Under the pieces are notes generated by a model that saw only the letters and a program-made list of their open reading frames with translations, made no database searches and was not told where the DNA came from. Shown piece by piece: positions 14,393 through 17,804 of a stretch of DNA of 17,804 bases (the stretch's first letter is position 1; each line of letters opens with the position of its first letter). A program made the position numbers and the translations under genes. The DNA lies in NCBI GenBank assembly GCA_002362625.1, contig DEUP01000038.1, positions 1 to 17,804 on the forward strand, given 5' to 3'. This DNA comes from Clostridiales bacterium UBA3259. GTDB taxonomy: Bacteria > Bacillota_A > Clostridia > Oscillospirales > Oscillospiraceae.

Positions 14393-14581
14393 CCATGCCA
14401 GAGGTTGAAGGCCGGAATGCAAGAGTAACCAAAATGTTACCAAAATGACATTTTTTGAAAGTTATAAAGGACGAAGTTGTGGAAAAACTTGTGGAAAGTG
14501 TGCATAACGCCCTGTTAAGCCGCCTTTTTTTCCTGCGGCATCCGGCGAAAAGGAAAAAAACGCAATTTTGAGAAAAAAACC
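14393..14581. other. Unassigned intergenic stretch upstream of uraA
   Basis: No recognised gene in the 308 bases between tsaD and uraA. The part between the tsaD terminator and the uraA promoter holds, in order: an operator-like repeat (14424-14451); a possible -10 TATAAA (14463-14468); two copies of TTGTGGAAA at a 12-base period (14477 and 14489); and an AT-rich 10-bp inverted repeat TTTTTTTCCT / AGGAAAAAAA (14525-14534 and 14551-14560). A 30-codon frame from GTG at 14479 to TGA at 14571 with AAAGGA 7 bases upstream is possible but unsupported. Confidence 0.6.
14424..14451 (+). promoter_or_regulatory. Three-half-site direct repeat, likely OmpR-family operator
   Basis: AGTAAC-N5-TGTTAC-N5-TGACAT with both spacers CAAAA, so ACCAAAATG is repeated exactly at an 11-base period. 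It has the same layout and the same core bases as the site before the SH3 lipoprotein promoter (minus strand, 8601-8628). One-helical-turn direct repeats are typical of OmpR-family response regulators. The first two half-sites miss the WalR consensus by one base. Confidence 0.45.
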
Positions 14582-14610
14582 TTGCAAAATGGCGGGATAT
14601 CCACTATAAT
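14582..14610 (+). promoter_or_regulatory. SigA-type promoter of uraA
   Basis: -35 TTGCAA (14582-14587), 17-base spacer, -10 TATAAT (14605-14610). The predicted leader of about 45 bases contains only a small GGGC-AGAAAA-GCCC hairpin. No PyrR-type attenuator or terminator is visible in it. Confidence 0.85.
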
Positions 14611-14662
14611 CTTCCAGGGCAGAAAAGCCCGACAACTTCATATGAAAAGAGAGGTACAATCA

Positions 14663-16006
14663 ATGGCTAGAGAAAAACACACGGTACCTGGCGCGATTTA
14701 TGACGCGCGGGAGCTGGGTACGCCCAAAATGCTGATTCTGGGCCTGCAGCACATGTTCGCCATGTTCGGAGCCACCGTTCTGGTGCCTACCCTGACCGGT
14801 CTGGATGTCGCAACCACCCTGATGTTCGCGGGTCTGGGCACGCTGCTGTTCCATCTGATTACCAAGGGGAAGGTTCCCGCGTTCCTGGGCTCTTCCTTCG
14901 CGTATCTGGCCGGCTACAGCATCATTGCTCCCAACGGGGAAGCAAATCTGCTGCCCTATGCCTGCTTCGCTGTGGCGGTTTCCGGTCTTATGTATGTGAT
15001 CCTGGCAGCCGTTGTCAAGGCTGTGGGTGTGAAGAAGGTTATGAAGTTCTTCCCTCCCATCGTCACCGGACCCATCATTATTTCTATCGGTTTGATTTTG
15101 TCTTCCTCTGCTATCAATAACTGCACCGCCAACTGGCTGGTGGCTGTGATTGCCATTCTGGTGGTCATTGTCTGCAACATGTGGGGCAAGGGCATGGTGA
15201 AAATCATCCCCATCCTCATTGGTGTGGTCTCCTCCTATCTGGTATCCATGGTGATCGATCCCGCTTCCCGGGCCGCGGTTGCCGCCGCTGTTTCCGAAGC
15301 GCGGTGGTTTGGGGTGCCCATCCATTTTGAGCGCACTGTGTTCGGACTGTTCAGCGCTGACTTTGACGCCGGCCTGCTGGTAACCGCCTGCTTCACCATC
15401 GTACCTCTGGCCATTGCTACCATGATGGAGCATATCGGCGACATCTGCGCCATCTCTTCCACAGTGGAGGAGGATTTCCTGGTAGATCCCGGCCTGCACC
15501 GCACCCTGATGGGCGACGGTCTGGCAACCACCCTGGCCTCCCTGTTCGGCGCTCCCGCCAACACCACCTATGGTGAGAACACCGGCGTTCTGGCCCTGTC
15601 CAAGGTCTTCGACCCCAAGGTCATTCGTCTGGCTGCTTTGTTTGCCATCATCCTGAGCTTCTCTCCTAAGTTTGCCGCGCTGGTCAATGCCATGCCCACC
15701 GCTACCATCGGCGGCGTGTCTCTGGTGCTGTACGGCATGATCTCCGCTGTTGGTGTTCGGAATGTGGTAGAGAACAGGGTGGACTTCACCAACACCCGTA
15801 ACGTCATCATTGCCGCTCTGATCCTGGTGCTGTCCCTGGGCATCTCCACCAGCGCTGCCGGCGCCGTTCAGATCGGTGTGGTAAAGCTGTCCGGTCTGGC
15901 TGTCGGCTCCATCGTTGGTATCCTTCTCAATGCCATCCTGCCCGGCAAGGATTACGAATTCCAGAGCGAGGACGAGGGCGCTACCTCCGTCAACTTCAAG
16001 GTATAA
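14663..16006 (+). CDS. uraA: Uracil permease (NCS2 / UraA family)
   Basis: Proton-coupled importer of uracil in the inner membrane, feeding pyrimidine salvage. The start at 14663 has AGAGAGG 8 bases upstream; the frame is open further 5' but runs through the promoter. The 447 residues form a protein of many hydrophobic helices. UraA-type signatures: LILGLQHMFAMFGATVLVP at the N-terminus, PAFLGSSFAYLAG, MEHIGD with Glu256 and NTTYGENTGV with Glu305. These two Glu correspond to the substrate-binding Glu241 and Glu290 of Escherichia coli UraA, both at the same offset of 15, which favours uracil over xanthine/urate members. It is a single-gene unit with its own promoter and terminator and no neighbouring pyr genes. 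Confidence 0.93.
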   Translation: MAREKHTVPGAIYDARELGTPKMLILGLQHMFAMFGATVLVPTLTGLDVATTLMFAGLGTLLFHLITKGKVPAFLGSSFAYLAGYSIIAPNGEANLLPYACFAVAVSGLMYVILAAVVKAVGVKKVMKFFPPIVTGPIIISIGLILSSSAINNCTANWLVAVIAILVVIVCNMWGKGMVKIIPILIGVVSSYLVSMVIDPASRAAVAAAVSEARWFGVPIHFERTVFGLFSADFDAGLLVTACFTIVPLAIATMMEHIGDICAISSTVEEDFLVDPGLHRTLMGDGLATTLASLFGAPANTTYGENTGVLALSKVFDPKVIRLAALFAIILSFSPKFAALVNAMPTATIGGVSLVLYGMISAVGVRNVVENRVDFTNTRNVIIAALILVLSLGISTSAAGAVQIGVVKLSGLAVGSIVGILLNAILPGKDYEFQSEDEGATSVNFKV

Positions 16007-16023
16007 TTTGACCGCGCTTGTTT

Positions 16024-16054
16024 GCTCCCGCTTTCTAAAGAAAGCGGGAGCTTT
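16024..16054 (+). terminator. Rho-independent terminator after uraA
   Basis: Inverted repeat GCTCCCGCTTTCT / AGAAAGCGGGAGC (16024-16036 and 16039-16051), effectively an 11-bp stem with a 6-base loop, followed by TTTCAC. It starts 17 bases after the uraA stop. Confidence 0.85.
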
Positions 16055-16099
16055 CACATGCAAGAAGGGGACAGGGACGGGTTTCTTTGCGGAAAAGGA

Positions 16100-16128
16100 T
16101 TGACAGACTTAGGTTTCTCGGATATACT
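16100..16128 (+). promoter_or_regulatory. SigA-type promoter of prfB
   Basis: -35 TTGACA (16100-16105), 17-base spacer, -10 TATACT (16123-16128). The predicted start near 16135 gives a leader of about 49 bases. Confidence 0.88.
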
Positions 16129-16150
16129 TGTATTCGTGAAAAGATGGTCC

Positions 16151-16173
16151 AAAGGAAACCTATGAAGAAATGA
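16151..16173 (+). promoter_or_regulatory. Leader mini-cistron before prfB (AUG AAG AAA UGA)
   Basis: The best ribosome binding site in the leader, AAAGGA (16151-16156), is placed 5 bases before an ATG at 16162 that opens only ATG-AAG-AAA-TGA. The prfB ATG follows 10 bases after that TGA in a different frame and has no good binding site of its own. This may be a coupled or regulatory leader; it could also be chance. Confidence 0.35.
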
Positions 16174-16183
16174 GTGAATTGCC

Positions 16184-17311
16184 ATGAATATTGAATTTGA
16201 TTCATATAAACAGAAACTGAACGACTGCCGTCCCGCACTGGTGGGTCTGGCGGACTCTCTGAACGTGGAAGGTCTGCGCAATGAGCTGGAACGGTACCAC
16301 GCCATGCAGGAGGCTCCCGGCTTCTGGGACGACCCGGAAAAGAGCCAGAAAATCGTGATGAAGACCAAGCAGACGGAGCTGAAGGTAGAACGGTATGAGA
16401 AAATGCTCGCTGCCTGGGATGATCTGATGACCATTTGCGAAATGGCCCAGGAGGAAGACGACGACTCCATGCTGGAGGAGCTGAAGGAAGGCTTCGAAAA
16501 GCTGGAGGAGGAAATGGAGACCTGCCGTCTGGAAACCCTGCTCACAGGGAAGTATGATAAGAATAATGCCATCATGAGCTTCCAGGCCGGCGCTGGCGGC
16601 ACTGAGGCCCAGGACTGGTGTCAGATGCTCTACCGGATGTATACCCGCTGGACGGAGCGCCACGGCTTTACCTACAGAATCCTGGACTATCAGGAAGGGG
16701 ATGAGGCCGGCATTAAATCCGCGTCCATCATGGTGGAGGGAGACAACGCCTACGGCTTCCTGAAGGGTGAGAACGGTGTGCACCGACTGGTACGGGTTTC
16801 TCCCTTTGACGCGAATGCCCGCCGCCAGACCTCCTTCTCCGCCATTGAGGTGATTCCGGAGATCGAGGACGATTCTGAGGACTTTGAGATCCGGCAGGAG
16901 GATTACGAGATGCAGGTCTACCGTTCCTCCGGCGCCGGCGGCCAGCATATCAATAAAACATCCTCCGCTGTCCGCTTAATTCACAAGGCCACAGGAATCG
17001 TGGTGTCCTGCCAGACGGAGCGGAGCCAGTTCCAGAATAAGGAGACCTGTCTGAAAATGCTGCGCAGTAAGCTGGTGGAGATCCGGGAGCGGGAGCATCT
17101 GGCAAACATCGCGGACATTAAGGGCGTCCAGCAGAAAATCGAATGGGGCAGCCAGATTCGCAATTACGTCTTCATGCCCTATACCCTGGTGAAGGATACC
17201 CGTACCGGCTGCGAAACCTCCAATGTCAACGCGGTTATGGACGGCGCGCTGGATCCCTTTATTGAGGCATACCTCAATTGTCTCGCCACGGGTAGCTGGG
17301 TGCAGAAATAA
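16184..17311 (+). CDS. prfB: Peptide chain release factor 2, single uninterrupted frame
   Basis: Recognises UGA and UAA stop codons and triggers peptide release. The 375 residues form one open frame. Ser206-Pro207-Phe208 is the stop-codon-reading SPF motif of RF2 (in RF1 it would be PxT). Gly252-Gly253-Gln254 in SSGAGGQHINKTSSAVR is the catalytic GGQ. Most bacterial prfB genes need a +1 shift at a UGA near codon 26; here that place reads Leu26-Asn27 (CTG AAC) in frame and no shift is needed. The start is fixed by an in-frame TGA 9 bases upstream of the ATG. The binding site directly before it is poor (GAG only). It is preceded by a consensus promoter and followed by secG on a separate promoter. 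Confidence 0.96.
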   Translation: MNIEFDSYKQKLNDCRPALVGLADSLNVEGLRNELERYHAMQEAPGFWDDPEKSQKIVMKTKQTELKVERYEKMLAAWDDLMTICEMAQEEDDDSMLEELKEGFEKLEEEMETCRLETLLTGKYDKNNAIMSFQAGAGGTEAQDWCQMLYRMYTRWTERHGFTYRILDYQEGDEAGIKSASIMVEGDNAYGFLKGENGVHRLVRVSPFDANARRQTSFSAIEVIPEIEDDSEDFEIRQEDYEMQVYRSSGAGGQHINKTSSAVRLIHKATGIVVSCQTERSQFQNKETCLKMLRSKLVEIREREHLANIADIKGVQQKIEWGSQIRNYVFMPYTLVKDTRTGCETSNVNAVMDGALDPFIEAYLNCLATGSWVQK

Positions 17312-17337
17312 AACGTAAAAAAATATCGAAATAATGC

Positions 17338-17366
17338 TTGATATTTTGATGCCAATATGCTATAGT
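17338..17366 (+). promoter_or_regulatory. SigA-type promoter of secG
   Basis: -35 TTGATA (17338-17343), 17-base spacer, -10 TATAGT (17361-17366) preceded by TGC (extended -10). It gives a leader of about 80 bases. The prfB-secG gap shows only a weak AT-rich inverted repeat (AAAATATC / GATATTTT) and no convincing terminator for prfB. Confidence 0.85.
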
Positions 17367-17451
17367 ATATGGGCTGTCATATGGCAAACATATAGTTTTG
17401 ATAAAATTTCCATTTGTATCCGCGAATGAGAGCGGAGGGAGGTTAAGGAAA

Positions 17452-17685
17452 ATGGGTGTATTTGAAACAATTCTGATTGTACTGGAAACGCTGTGCAGCA
17501 TTGCCCTGATCGTGGTTGTTCTGCTTCAGTCCGGCAAGGAGGCTGGTCTGTCCAGCGCGTTGACCGGTACGTCGGATTCTTACCTGAGCAAGAACAAGGG
17601 CGGCATGGATCACATCCTGGCAAAGTCCACCAAGTGGATCGCCATTGCCTGGGTTGTTCTGACTCTGGCCCTGAGCCTGGTTTAA
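17452..17685 (+). CDS. secG: Preprotein translocase subunit SecG
   Basis: Small subunit of the SecYEG channel in the cell membrane. The start at 17452 follows GGAGG 9 bases upstream (with AAGGA closer in); an earlier in-frame start at 17398 would lie in the leader. The 77 residues show the family layout: a transmembrane helix (about 4-23), the cytoplasmic loop LLQSGKEAGLSSALTG with SDSYLSKNKGG, and a second helix (about 56-76). The size and the QSGKEAGLSSA motif are characteristic. A strong terminator follows, so it appears to be monocistronic. Confidence 0.95.
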   Translation: MGVFETILIVLETLCSIALIVVVLLQSGKEAGLSSALTGTSDSYLSKNKGGMDHILAKSTKWIAIAWVVLTLALSLV

Positions 17686-17711
17686 TTTGAAGATGTAAGG
17701 AGAAATAACAG

Positions 17712-17749
17712 GGCAGACTGTGCGGGCAGCACAGCCTGCCTTTTTCTTT
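17712..17749 (+). terminator. Rho-independent terminator after secG
   Basis: Stem GGCAG / CTGCC plus CTGTGC / GCACAG with one mismatch between them and a GGGCA loop, followed by TTTTTCTTT. It begins 26 bases after the secG stop. Confidence 0.92.
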
Positions 17750-17759
17750 AAACGCTCCA

Positions 17760-17787
17760 TTGCAAATTTTAAAACATATGGTAAAAT
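17760..17787 (+). promoter_or_regulatory. Promoter for a gene beyond the right end
   Basis: -35 TTGCAA (17760-17765), 16-base spacer, -10 TAAAAT (17782-17787) preceded by TGG, an extended -10. No coding start is reached before the window ends. Confidence 0.65.
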
Positions 17788-17804
17788 AATGCGTACTGAA
17801 TAAC

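Noticed and set aside
13287..14432. Open frame of 381 codons on the minus strand over tsaD
   Set aside because: Antisense to tsaD, without family-like motifs; long minus-strand frames are common opposite genes with GC-rich third positions.
14477..14497. Two TTGTGGAAA copies resembling DnaA boxes (TTTTCCACA on the minus strand)
   Set aside because: Only the first fits a relaxed DnaA box, there is no cluster, no dnaA/dnaN nearby and no AT-rich unwinding region, so this is not an origin.
14660..16063. Open frame of 467 codons on the minus strand over uraA, rich in His, Gln and Gly
   Set aside because: Mirror of a hydrophobic membrane protein gene, which gives exactly this composition; no start signals.
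17367..17382. ATATG-N6-CATAT inverted repeat at the predicted secG transcription start
   Set aside because: Arms of only 5 AT-rich bases in AT-rich sequence; expected often by chance.

Overview
The window is a stretch of moderately GC-rich bacterial chromosome carrying mostly core translation, tRNA-modification and replication genes. The following point to a low-complexity-genome Gram-positive of the Clostridia (Bacillota), most likely an Oscillospirales-type gut anaerobe: a tRNA-Cys-type T-box riboswitch before cysS, AGGAGG-like ribosome binding sites, consensus SigA promoters, a lipoprotein with bacterial SH3 repeats, and a DNA polymerase I with a degenerate 3'-5' exonuclease domain. The lineage call is inference from gene content; no 16S or other marker is present. 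I see no mobile element, CRISPR array, rRNA or tRNA gene, or phage gene.

Left part (1-6440). The 3' part of tyrS runs into an overlapping GNAT acetyltransferase gene and converges with dapA (minus strand) on a shared hairpin. Divergent from dapA is the queuosine operon: queA, a gene for two fused GNAT domains, and tgt, whose start lies inside the GNAT gene. yajC follows with its own strong promoter and terminator, and secD/secF are not next to it.

Middle (6441-8963). On the minus strand lie a Nudix hydrolase gene and a 526-residue lipoprotein gene with six SH3b domains. The lipoprotein gene has a perfect consensus promoter (TTGACA-N17-TATAAT) preceded by an exact match to the WalR/YycF-type box. 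A divergent promoter drives a T-box leader with a UGC (Cys) specifier.

Right part (8964-17804). The T-box controls a tightly packed run cysS-polA-rimI-tsaD in which each start overlaps the previous stop as ATGA, so DNA polymerase I and the t6A enzyme TsaD may sit under cysteine-tRNA control. After a terminator comes a 308-base gap with a second, strikingly similar operator-like repeat, then uraA (uracil permease), prfB (release factor 2, without the usual programmed frameshift) and secG. The window ends in a promoter for a gene that lies beyond it.

The genes are ordinary housekeeping families. I do not see a clearly novel multi-gene system. The points most worth checking are regulatory: the paired operator-like repeats, the possible T-box control of polA/tsaD, the frameshift-free prfB with a UGA-ended mini-cistron in its leader, and the double-GNAT gene lodged between queA and tgt.
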